DNA of 64,000 bases from Omphiscola glabra (Eukaryota; Mollusca; Gastropoda; Lymnaeidae). Positions 22,401 through 34,400 of this stretch are shown here, one piece after another. The DNA lies in assembly GCA_964017045.1 (NCBI GenBank), contig OZ024806.1, forward strand, positions 4,422,488 to 4,486,487, read 5' to 3'. The notes below the pieces were generated by a model. The model saw only the letters and a list, made by a program, of their open reading frames with translations, did not search any database and was not told the DNA's origin. Each line of letters begins with the position of its first letter. The first letter of the stretch is position 1. A program made the position numbers and the translations under genes.

Positions 22401-25400
22401 AACTTAGGGCCAGTCCTATTGCAACTGATATTCAACTTGAGCACAAGTAGAATTGTATTTAAAGAGAAATATTTTTTTTTCAAAACTCGTCTATCAAAAA
22501 ACGATTCATTGAAGTCAATTCTCTGGTCGCTTATTAATTAAGATAATAAGGACCCAAAAGTCAATCAAATGAGGTCGTATTAGTTATCCATACGATACGG
22601 GCCCTATCTATTTCATTTTATCCAATTTACAATGTTGAAAACTAAAAAACTGTGAACTTGTGTGGATCTGGTAGCCAAAACAAGTAAATATTTAAAGGTT
22701 TTATAGCAGTGAGTATTTTAGGTAGGGTAATGAGCAAACTTTATTCAAAAAAGTGTCCTATTAAATTATGATAAATATGCCTTAGATTAATGAAGCGTTT
22801 TTTTTTTTAAAATACACCCCACCCCCACCCCCCCCCCCCATATTTACGTTAGAACTTGCACTGTAACGAAAAGCCATCTTGTAGAGCTTTCGCTAAAATA
22901 AGGAAAATACACTGTAGTGCCCTCTAAAATTATATTACATTTTCTAGAAACTACGAAAATGTCGTAAAATCCTATTTAAAGCGTTTGGGAACTTTTCCAG
23001 AAACATGAGTAACATATAAATGACTTTTATATTATCTTAAAAGTGTCTCGTGAAAAATAGAAATCGAATTTTGTAGTATAGGGAAAATCCATCCATAAAA
23101 TTTTTTTTTTAAAATTAGCTTTTAACAGTTTCTTAAAGTTTCTACATAACATTCATGCAAAATAGACCCTTGGGTGCCACTTGCTTTTATAATATAATTG
23201 CAATCTAGAACATGTATCTACACTAATTATTTTGGCTCTAGTAGAGCCAATTGTCACCTACATAGCACTTATTAAAGAGTTACATATATCAACCCAGTGT
23301 ATCGTCGTTATCGTCATACTAATGAATTGTGTTTTCATAAATAGCTGGCAAGACATCGCTGTAGAAATGTTTGGCCTAGTACCAACACATTAGTCTTACC
23401 GTGCCGGTGACGTAATTATTTCGTTCGGCGCCCAACCTGCCTCACCCCCCATTGGTTGGGGGAAATTATTTTTTTTTTACCCGGGTCACTCAAAATTGTT
23501 GTTTTGACAGGTCTCGAGGGATAATAGCAAACGACATCTAAATTGGTTCGGCAAAATCGTAAAAGTAAACAGGTCTGCATTAGGCCTACTAAAAAAGTGT
23601 GATACGTGCCAACGCGTGTTATTGCGAATATAACAATGTTTATGAGCATGATAATGATGAATTTCAAGAAATAGATGATTCGAACATAATAATTTTAAAT
23701 AAAACAAAAATAATAATTTAATCATTACATTCCCAAGATTATGCAATATTTTTCACCTTTGCCAGTGACAGTATTTAATGAGCATTATACTGAGAAATCA
23801 ACGTGAACATCACAAATAATGGAATTTAATAATCCTACGGTTCCAAAATAAAAACAAAAATCATGATCTTGATAGTACCATTCCATTAGTGTTTATTCCA
23901 AAAAAACTGTTTACATTTGACTAGGACATAATTGAAATATAATTATTTTTTTTTTAAATTTTGGACAAGTAGGTCATCATGCAGCTGTGGACAGCTTTCG
24001 CAGAGTATTAGTCATTTAAATACGATGACAGCAAATCTTCGAGACAGGCAGTCTGACATCTGGCAGATAACCAAAAACATCAGTCACTTTCGGCCAGATG
24101 GCCAAAAGTCTCAATCACTTTCGGCCTAAACCGAAATAATACCAAAAGTTAACTTCGCTGTTTCGGCCTAAACCGAAACTAGGCAGAACGTGATCAAATG
24201 GAAACTTTCGGCGCGGAAAACAAAGTTGAAGCCTAAATACGGTCGGTCTCTATGTGTATTATTCTCTCCGATAGCCGTGTTTTGCATGTGTTGATTAAAT
24301 ATACAGTTTGTTGGATATAATTTATATAACCAAAACTGGGAAGGGAATGTACAAAGAATAAGTGCCTATGTTTTACATTTAAAATTATTGAACAAGAAAA
24401 TTAATCCGTTTTAGATTATAAATTTTATAATAATTTAATCTAAAACTATTATTTTAACGCTATTAACATAATGTAAACAAAATCTAACGTATCTTACTCC
24501 CCAACTTTGCTACATCGTCTCTCATTCACCACCATATCATTAACTCGTTCACATCCTATAATTCTATATATTCGTATTTCCTATGTTTTGCCAGGACAAA
24601 GACGTATTGTGGGCCAATCCAGTTCCCGAGAACATCCGGAGATACCCGGCGTTGATGACCTACGACTGGCCGTGGTACGACGAGTGGCCTAGGGCTACCA
24701 ACATTGGGGTCATCATGGCTAAGCCTGGTTCCTTGTTTCTCAGGAAACTGCTCGACTCTTACTGGTAAACTGCTTGACTCTTACTGGTAAACTGCTTAAC
24801 TCTAAACTTACTGGTAAACTGCTTGACTCTTACTGGTAAACTGCTCGATTTTTACTGGTTAACTGCTTGACTCTTACTGGTAAACTGCCCCACTCTTACT
24901 GGTAAACTGCTTTACTCTTACAGGTAAACTTCTCGACTCTCGCGATGTAAGAATTTATTTGATGCGTATTCTGTTAGTCTTGTTATATAGTTGTGATTAA
25001 TGAGTAACGAATACAACGACCACCCCGGTCATCAAAAACTCTACCAGCTATTAAGTAATGGACGAGCATATACTTTTCATTGTCTGTCAAATTCTCATAC
25101 CAAAATTAAATAGCATTAAGCCTTGGCAGAAATCAATTATTGTATTGAGCTCTATATTCGGCGGTGTATTCTTATATTGGGCTGTGTATTCTTATATTAA
25201 TAATAATAATAATAATGAAGTTTATTTGAGAAATCACGCTTCATCCCCAAAGGCTCGAAGCGCGTTACAAGGTTCGATGTTCGAGAGACATCACTGCTGC
25301 CAGTTAGGCGCATGTGAACTCCATCTCCCCATCTCCTGGGTTTGAATTCAGAGTTGCCTTCTCTTAGATGAGTTGCCGTCCAAGGTTAACGAGTCCCATC

Positions 25401-28400
25401 CACCCGGGGTGCTGGTGGTGTGTTTGCTTGACTGGGCTTTGGCGGGGATTGAACTCCAGACTTGAGATTTGCTCAGTTTAGACCACTCGGCAACCCAGCA
25501 CCCTGTGTATTCTTATATTGGGCTGTGTATTCTTATATTGGGCTGTGTATTCTTGTATTGAGCTGTGTATTCTTGCATTGAGCTGTATATTCTTGCATTG
25601 GGTTTTGTTTTCTTGTATTGGGCTGTGTTTTCGTGAATTCGGTTATTTCTTTTGAAAAAACGTATTGTGTAATTATGCACTGAACCTGTATTAAAAATAG
25701 AAATATATTTGTTGTATAGTTTGGAAGGCCATTTTCTTATTGAAATAATTCTCATTACTGTCTTTATGCTATTAGTCGCCACGGTGGCCATGTGATATTG
25801 ATCAAAGAAAAAGCTCCTATTTAACACTTAAAATCGCTGGCAGTTATTTTATGGGAATCACAAAACACTTTTTAAATACATTCAGGTTTTAAATAGTCCT
25901 GACATTAATACATTCAGGTGTTCAATAGCCCTGAGATTAATACACTCAGGTGTTCAATAGGCCTGACATTAGTACATTCAGGTGTTCAATAGTCCTGACA
26001 TTAGTACATTCAGGTTTAAAATAGTCCTGACATTAATACATTCAGGTGTTCAATAGCCCTGACATTAATACATTAAGGTGTTTAATAGTCCTGAAATTAA
26101 TATATTCAGGTGTTCAATACTCCTGACGGAAGAGCTTTTGTTACATATTTTCACAATTTATTTTCGTCGAAACTGTGAAGGAACAAAAGCAAAAATACTT
26201 CATTTAAAAAAGACTTTTGCCTTGACAGCGTTTATTGATTAAGTTACCGTTCGCTAAAGTGGTGCTACATTGATTTGCACGAAACAAATTTTATTTAATT
26301 ATCACAACAGGGCAAGCACGTTTTAAAAATCTGAGTTGTGAACACGGATGACTATTAAAATATTAAAAGAGGATTTGACCGGATCTCCAGTTTAGCGCCA
26401 TATTTTAATGAGATTTTACTTAGCCCCTTATTGATTTTTGTTTAATTGTTTGACAGGTTTTATAAGGATTCGAGCTGGGAATACAATGGGATACTGATGC
26501 CTTACAAAATTTATGAAAGGAACCCGGATACAGTCCTTATCTATGGCCAACTCCAGGTCAGTTAGGATGTTTTTGTATTTGTTCGATTATTTCTTGATTT
26601 GTTTTCTTTTGTTTTGTTTAGGGAATTCATGTTTAGACAATTAATTGCGTTCTTATATAAAACTTGTAGTTGTTAAGAACTGACGGGCCCCAAAATGAAA
26701 GGGAGATTGAAAAGATAAAAATTATGAACATAGCCTTTTAGATGTAGCACACAGTGCAAAGCACAGTATTCAACATGCTTTATCATTAATGGCACTACAG
26801 CTATTGATGGGTGTCTGCTAAATCGTGTGACATCTAAGATACCTGGACTTTTTTCTAAACACACAATCCCATAGCTGAATTTAATTCAACCCATCATTAT
26901 CTATACGTGTCAGTCCTGGTCAACCAATGAGCAATTCAATTAAACATTTATAAATGAGCCATCAATTAAACATTTATAAATGAGCCATCAATTAAACATT
27001 TATAAATGAGCCATCAATTAAACATTTATAAATGAGCCATCAATTTAACATTTATAAGGTGGCGTGATCTGATAGCAATTTAATACAAATGAACGCAGTG
27101 CCAGATTCATTTATCACGGTGAACGCAGTCCTAGCGTCATTTATCACGGTGAACTCAGTCCTAGCGTCATTTATCACGGTGAACTCAGTGCAAGCGTCAT
27201 TTAAAACAGTGAACGCAGTGCCAGCGTCATTTAACACGGTGAACGCAGTCCTAGCGTCATTTAACACGGTGAACGCAGTCCTAGCGTCATTTATCACGGT
27301 GAATTCAGTCCTAGCATCATTTATCACGGTGAACGCAGTCCTAGCGTCATTTAACACGGTGATCGCATTACTAGCGTCATTTAACACGGTGATCGCATTA
27401 CTAGCGTCATTTAACACGGTGATCGCATTACTAGCGTCATTTAACAAGGTGATCGAAGTACTAGCGTCATTTAACACGGTGATCGCATTACTAGCGTCAT
27501 TTAACACGGTGAACGTAGTACTAGCGTCATTTAACATGCTGAACGCAGTCCTAGCGTCATTTAACACGGTGATCGCATTACTAGCGTCATTTAACACGGT
27601 GATCGCATTACTAGCGTCATGTAACACGGTGATCGCATTACTAGCGTCATTTAACACGGTGATCGCATTACTAGCGTCATTTAACACGGTGATCGCATTA
27701 CTAGCGTCATTTAACATGGTGATCGCATTACTAGCGTCATTTAACACGGTGATCGCATTACTAGCGTCATTTAACACGGTGAACGCAGTACTAGCGTCAT
27801 TTAACACGGTGAACGCAGTACTAGCGTCATTTAACACGGTAATCGCATACTAGCGTCATTTAACACGGTGAAAGCAGTGTCAGCGTCATTTAACACAGTG
27901 AACGCAAGAACGTAAAAACAAATACTTGTAGTGATTACCTTTTCTAAATGCTATAAAATATTATCAGATTCAAGAAATTAAAAATATTATTGTAGAAAGT
28001 TATCTACATGTGTATGGATTTTCAGAACTGGACATTTGTGTAAATCAATAGCGAGAACCCGGCATGCGTTGCAATACCACTCAATAAAAAAAAGTTTTTG
28101 TGTTTTAATTAAGTAATTTTTAAATAGAAAATATTTATTTTTTTTTTCCGTCTGCTGTGTACACAAAAAAATTAGACGTTTTTTCGATATGTGCAGCTGT
28201 CCATGTGAGAAGCATGGATTTTCACAATTTAGTCTACACATTTGTAGCGATTGATCCAGCCATGCAGTAGCTCTATTTTAAATTATATTTAGATAGCTCA
28301 AATATTTAATATTTTTTAAATAAGGCCCCAGGAATCAAACTCAAATTCTTAAAATGGTTATACTTATGTCATACACAAACTGAAATGTCGTTTGTATTTG

Positions 28401-31400
28401 ATTGATTTCTAGCCACCCATGCAATAGCACTGATTGAAATTATATTTGTATAGCTCAAATAAGAAAAAAATTATTTGGGGCTCAGGCCCCCAAAAAAATA
28501 TTTCAAAATGCATAAGCTAATTCAAAAACCTTTGGTGCGCACAAAAACTTACCAAAGTTTTATCGCAATCGGATGGATGGTATAGGAACGCATACGGAAA
28601 TTATATTTATTTCATAAAAAGGGTTAAAAAATAATTTAGGACCCGGTCCCAAAACGGAATATTGTAAAAACAGACCTGTTTACCCTCAAAATCTCTTATC
28701 AGGAAAAAAAAAACGAATTTAGGGCAACTGGCCCAAAAGGAATATTGTAAAATGATGTTCTAATTTAGAAACATTTTCGGGAGTGCGCATATCAATTCAC
28801 CAAAGTTGTATCGCAATCAGATGAATGGCATACGAATTCATACGATAATTATAAAGACAATATAAGGGTGGCAAACGCATGTAGGGTCCCAGCCACAAAC
28901 GGAATATTGTAGAATTGTTGTATTACTTCAGAAACCTACTTATTATGTCACACACACAGTTTAATGTTGCTATTTGTATATGATTAAAAATCTATCCATT
29001 CGTGCAATTGCTCCGTTTGAAATTACATTTGTATAGCTCATTTAGGAAAAACAGAACATAGGGCCCTTGCTCAAAACGGAATATTTTTAAACGGTTGTAA
29101 TAATTCAAAAACCTTTTCGGGCGTGCGCAAAATAGCTACCTAAAGTTTTATCGCATTCAGATGAATGGTATAAGAGCAGATACGGAAATAATTTTTTAGA
29201 AATCTCGTAAAAGTAAAAAAAAAACATTTTAGGGCCAACGACCAAAAACGGAATAGTTTAAAAGTGTTGTAATGACTAAGTAAAATGCGCAAGCTTATGG
29301 ACAACAACTCAAAAAGGTTTTGTCGCAATCGCATGCATGGTGTAGGAGAGCATACGGTTTGAAATTATATTTATATATATCATATAAGAAAAAAATTAAC
29401 ATGGGGCCCCTGGCTCAATAAGGAATATATTAAAACGGTTGTAATGATTTGAGAACCTTTGCAAGCGTGCTCGCAACATTTCACTAAAGTTTTAGCGTAT
29501 TCGGATAAATGTTGTAGGAGCGCAGTTGAAATTGTTATTGTACAAAGCTCATATTAGAAATAAAATGATTTTGTGGCCAACGGCAAAAAAGGGAATACTT
29601 TAAAAGTGTTCTAATGACTTCATAATATGCGCAAGCGTAAGGCCAAAAAATAACCAAAGTTTTGTTGCAATCGCTTGAATGGTGGAGGAGCGCATACGGT
29701 TTAAAAGTATATATATATATATAGCTCCTATAAGAAAAAACGAATATGGGGCCCTTGGCTCAAAACGGAATATTTTAAACAATTATAATTATTTACAAAC
29801 CTTTGTGGGCGTGCTCGCAACATTTTGCCAAAGATTTAGTGCATTCAGATAAATGGTGTAGGAGCGCAAGCGGAAATATTTTTTACAAAGCTCGTATAAG
29901 AAATAAAACGAATTAAAGGCCAACGGCCAAAAACAAACTATTAGAAACGTTTTCTAATGACTTAGTTAAATGCCCAGGTGGCTGATCAACAACTAACCAA
30001 AGTGTTGTTTCGTTGCAATCGCATTTATAGAGTGGGTGCGCATATGAGACATACAGACATACATTCATTTTTATATATATAGATAAAAATGTTTCAAAAA
30101 GAGGAGATGTTTACAACTTACGTCATATATTTATTAATGTGTCATTTATTTCAAGAAAAACGTAAAAATAGAAATATAAATTGCCCGACATTCAGTTTAT
30201 TTGGACTTCTAAACTGTTTTCTGCATTACACGAAAAATTGCCTCTTCGATATACTTTAATCCAAGGGTGGCCAACCCTTTCAGCAGGCGGGCCAAATTTC
30301 AGAAATAATATTTCCTGCCGGACCACACACCTAATTTTTCATTCATAATTTTGTTGTCGTTAATAAAAGTAAACAAGTAAGCGTGCTACAGCTTCGATGG
30401 TACATAACGTTGTAATGTTAGAGAATGTAATCTCTTATTTGAGTATATGGCTCGTTCTAAAACAGTACTCAACACTATACGATACCATATGCTAAGTAAA
30501 ATAACAAAGAATACGATACTCCAACCCGGGCTGATTACATTTAATACATTTTAATATGTTAAGGATAAATTACAAAATCCAAAGAAATATAATTAAAACT
30601 ATTGACTTACAGAATAATGATTGGCATGTACGGGCACAATGTTGTAAAAAAAGTACAATGTTGAAAAGGAATCTACACACACGCCGTTAAAAAATCTGTC
30701 TCGTAGCAAAAACAACACACGCGCCAAATATCTCGTGATACATGATATTAAGCATAGCCCAAGTTCTCGTGTGTCTCCCTTTATAGCCTGTTTTACTGCT
30801 ATTTCTAGAAAAACCTTTCAAAATGTTTTCCTTTCCATATTTTTCTACAAAATTCTAAGAATACAGACTATACATTTCATTTAGTTATAAACAAGGTCAA
30901 GGGAGACTAATTTTAGCTCGCCATGCCCTAAATGCGGTTCCGAGTTGGTGTCAGCTGATTTTGTTCACGGGCAAATATGACGTAAACACGTCGTCTGTAT
31001 AACATTTGACCACATTGTCGCTTCCCAATAACTGAGATCTTGGTCAAAAGCTTGATTGGTATAAGGAAAAAGAAAAAAAAAAGATTTTTTTTAAGGAAAT
31101 TAATCATAACTGAAAATCAAACATATTTACTAAAAAATTTATAAATATTTAGAAGTGAAATACTCTTGAGTTTCCGTTGCAGAACTAAGTGCATCAAAAT
31201 TGATCTTGGTTGATTTAGTCGCTACACGCAAACAGTTTTCGAAATAAACATCAGTAATCCGTATTCTCACTTGTGATGTGATGATCTTCATAAGACTAAA
31301 AAGTTGTTCTCACGTGTGATTTGATGAGCTTCGTAAGATTAAAAAGTTGTTCTCACTTGTGATTTGATGAGCTTCATAAGACTAAAAGGTATTTCTCACT

Positions 31401-34400
31401 TGTGATTTGATGAGCTTCATAAGACTAAAAGTTGTTCTCACGTGTGATTTGATGAGCTTCATAAGACTAAAAGTTGTTCTCACTTGTGATTTGATGAGCT
31501 TCATAAGACTAAAAAGTTGTTCTCACTTGTGATTTGATGAGCTTCATAAGACTAAAAAGTTGTTCTCATATGTGATTTGATGTGCTTCATAAGACTAAAA
31601 GGTTGTTCTCACGTGTGATTTGATGAGCTTCATAAGACTAAAAGGTTGTTCTCACGTGTGATTTGATGTGCTTCATAAGACTAAAAGGTTGTTATCACGT
31701 GTGATTTGATAAGCTTCATAAGACTAAAACGCTTTTCACACGCATAAGTGTTTCGAAATAGCGAAACCATCGACAGAACATGTTTTTAAAACGCAGGATA
31801 TTTATTCTTGTCTAAATACGTTTTATAGAACTCTTTCAAACCCACTTGATGTAATTTATCCTTTAACTGTGTATAACAACACATTTCACAATTTTCCATT
31901 TGTATTCTTCCTGGTAAGAAATTCACGCCTACCGTGAATGATGTTGCAAATGCACAAAAAGCTTTAGCTGTTTTGTCAAATCCTCAAATCGGTTTGTAAT
32001 TTTCGAGGTTTAAGTCAGGTATCAAAGAAGCGTATTTATCCGCCGCTTCCTGTATTGCAATGACAATGTAGGAAGGTGAGTACAGACCTGTTTAATCTTA
32101 CGATTTTGTCATAGCATGTACGATTTTGAGGTGTATACATTATATAAACTGAATGTTTATTTTTTTACTATTAAGATAATCTATTCAACGATTTTGTGAT
32201 GATACGGTACGATTTTATGAGTTTGAGGGTAAACAGATATGTGAGTAAAGTCTTTTTGTCACGAGCTGTTGTTCCCAAAGACAAAGTTTCATTTGAAATG
32301 CAGAAACATGATCATATATCTTATTAATGAATTGATATTTCACTTGTAGATGAGTATTAACGTCATTTGGGTGGCTAGTTATATCGACCAGAAATGCAAA
32401 GTCACTCTTTGTTTTCAAACTCTGGTATACTTATTGTCTTGCTTGAAAATAATGATTTGTATTTCTTGCTGCAAATCAAACACTCTTTTCAACATTTTGG
32501 CACGGGTCAAAAATCTTATTTCTGCATAAAATGTAACGTCATTATGAGCCGAGTCAAGAGTCTTTATAAATGCTTGGAACTGACAGTGATTCAACCGGTT
32601 CGACTTAATGAAGATCATTATTTTGACGACCACTTTCATGACATTATCCATTTTAAGGACTTTGAAATTACATACCCTTGATGATTAATGCAATGAACCT
32701 TTAGCATTGAATTATTACCGATATTGTAGGCCTCATTTTCAAACAAAATGACTAAACCTCCGTGTTCCCCAACCATTTCTGGAGCACCATCCGTTGTTAA
32801 GACTAAACCTTCGTGTTTCCCAACCATTGCTGGAGCACCATACGTTGTTAAGACTAAACCTTAGTGTTCCCCAACCATTGCTGGAGCACCATACGTTGTT
32901 AAGACTAAACCTCCGTGTTCCCCAACCATTTCTGGAGCACCATCCGTTGTTAAGACTAAACCTTCGTGTTCCCCAACCATTTCTGGAGCACCATCCGTTG
33001 TTAAGACTAAACCTTCGTGTTCCCCAACCATTTCTGGAGCACCATCCGTTGTTAAGACTAAACCTTCGTGTTTCCCAAACATTTCTGGAGCACCATCCGT
33101 TGTTAAGACTAAACCTTCGTGTTCCCCAACCATTGCTGGAGCACCATCCGTTGTTAAGACTAATAGCTTGTTAATTTATAACGAAAAGCGATTCAATATC
33201 TATGTAACTGTCTCTAACAAATCTCCTTAAGTGGATACAGTGCCGCTAATTCTTCTGTCTAATTAAAATCGACCTCAACATCCCTGATAAAAATTGTCAG
33301 TTGTTCTTTAACTGCCATATCTGTGCAGTCATCCAATGCTAGAGTTGTGCTGTATCTGCCATATATGTAGTGTCATCCAATGCTAGAGTTGTGCTGCATC
33401 TGTCATATCTGTGTTTTCATCCAATGCTAGAGATGGGCTGTATCTGCCATATCTGTGCTGTCATCCAATGCTAGAGTTGGGCAATATTTGCCATATCTGA
33501 GTTGTCATCCAATGCTAGAGTTGTGCTGTATCTGCCATATATGTGCTGTTATCCGATGCTAGAGTTGGACAGTATCTGCCATATCTGTTCTTTCATCCAA
33601 TGCTAGAGTTGGGCAGTATCTGCACTATCTGTTCTTTCATCCAATGCTAGAGTTGGACAGTATTCGCCATATATGTGCTTTCATCCAATGCTAGAGTTGG
33701 ACAGTATCTGCTATATCTGTGCTTTCATCCAATGCTAGAGTTGGGCAGTATCTGCACTATCTGTGCTTTCATCCAATGCTAGAGCATAAAATATAAACCC
33801 GTATACTCGACTAATCAAATTATCTTCAATATTTTTACCCATGTCATCCACACGCCTAGTAATAGTCTGACGACACATACTTATTTATGAGAACTCTTTC
33901 TTCTTTCCTGGACATAGAATTTCAACGACGCTCTCTAAACATTCCTTAACTATTTCACTATCTGTCGATTTTGTGCTAGTATCATAGCTATTGCATAACT
34001 AGCTTTTATGTATACCATGTTGACTCTGAACGCACTCTGGTCAATTTCTTTTGTTGTGCAAAATTATATTTTTAAAATGCCATTTACTTGGTCTTGTCTA
34101 AATGGCCTTTTGCACTTACCAAACGTATTTGCATGTTTAGTCTCCTAGGGCCATTTGCTGTTATACTCCTTCAAAACAGAAACAGATTGTTGCATTTCAA
34201 GCATATGGTCTTTGGATTAATTTTCACCACAAAATAGTTTATAGTCTTAGTTCCTCTGTGATTTTTCTCTTATTTCTTCAATAAATATGCATTTTAACAG
34301 TGGCAATAATAAAACGAAACTACATAACACTGAGCTTAGTCAAGCTGGACTAAAAGTAGTTAGATTAAATAGACACAAACAATCTGCGTCGATATAACAA

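Larger units (their letters stand above)
30262..34270 (-). mobile_element. Decayed hAT transposon (GTF2IRD2/ZBED-like transposase), minus strand
   Basis: The left end caagggtggccaaccctttc resembles a hAT terminal repeat. A matching right terminus and target duplication were not found, so the right boundary is set by the coding remnant. The transposase on the minus strand is listed separately. The element lies in intron 6 in antisense orientation to the host gene. Confidence 0.65.
31139..34270 (-). pseudogene. hAT transposase remnant with three internal minisatellites
   Basis: Reading right to left the minus strand keeps the order of a GTF2IRD2/ZBED5-type hAT transposase in changing frames. 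First is a BED-finger remnant ICLKCN and VLKEYNSKW with TKHAN (34240-34120). Next come KECLESVVEILCPGKKKEFS and TRRVDDMGKNIEDNL (33960-33810), then TLALDDCTDMAVKEQLTIF with EELAALYPLKEIC (33370-33210). LTTDGAPEMVGEHEGLV follows in 17-residue repeats, then HCINHQGYVISKSL, VVKIMIFIKSNRLNHCQFQ, FAFLVDITSHPNDVNTHLQ and AFQMKLCLWEQQL. Near the end are LKDKLHQVGLKEFYKTYL, then NTYACEKRFSLMKLIKS and a terminus DVYFENCLRVATKSTK ending at a stop (31139-31141). Stops and frameshifts are frequent. Three coding motifs have become tandem arrays. Confidence 0.85.

Noticed and set aside
25440..25503. Functional tRNA gene
   Set aside because: A- and B-box-like segments are present on the minus strand, but the body continues into a SINE with an (att)n tail and target duplication; no complete cloverleaf was made out.
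27052..27853. Open frames of about 254 and 261 codons on both strands
   Set aside because: Both are perfect 10-residue repeats produced by a 30-bp minisatellite without stops; opposite-strand openness and lack of non-repeat sequence argue against genes.
32794..33174. Plus-strand 126-codon frame with LRLNLRVPQPFLEHHP repeats
   Set aside because: Antisense shadow of the 51-bp array that encodes the hAT motif on the minus strand.
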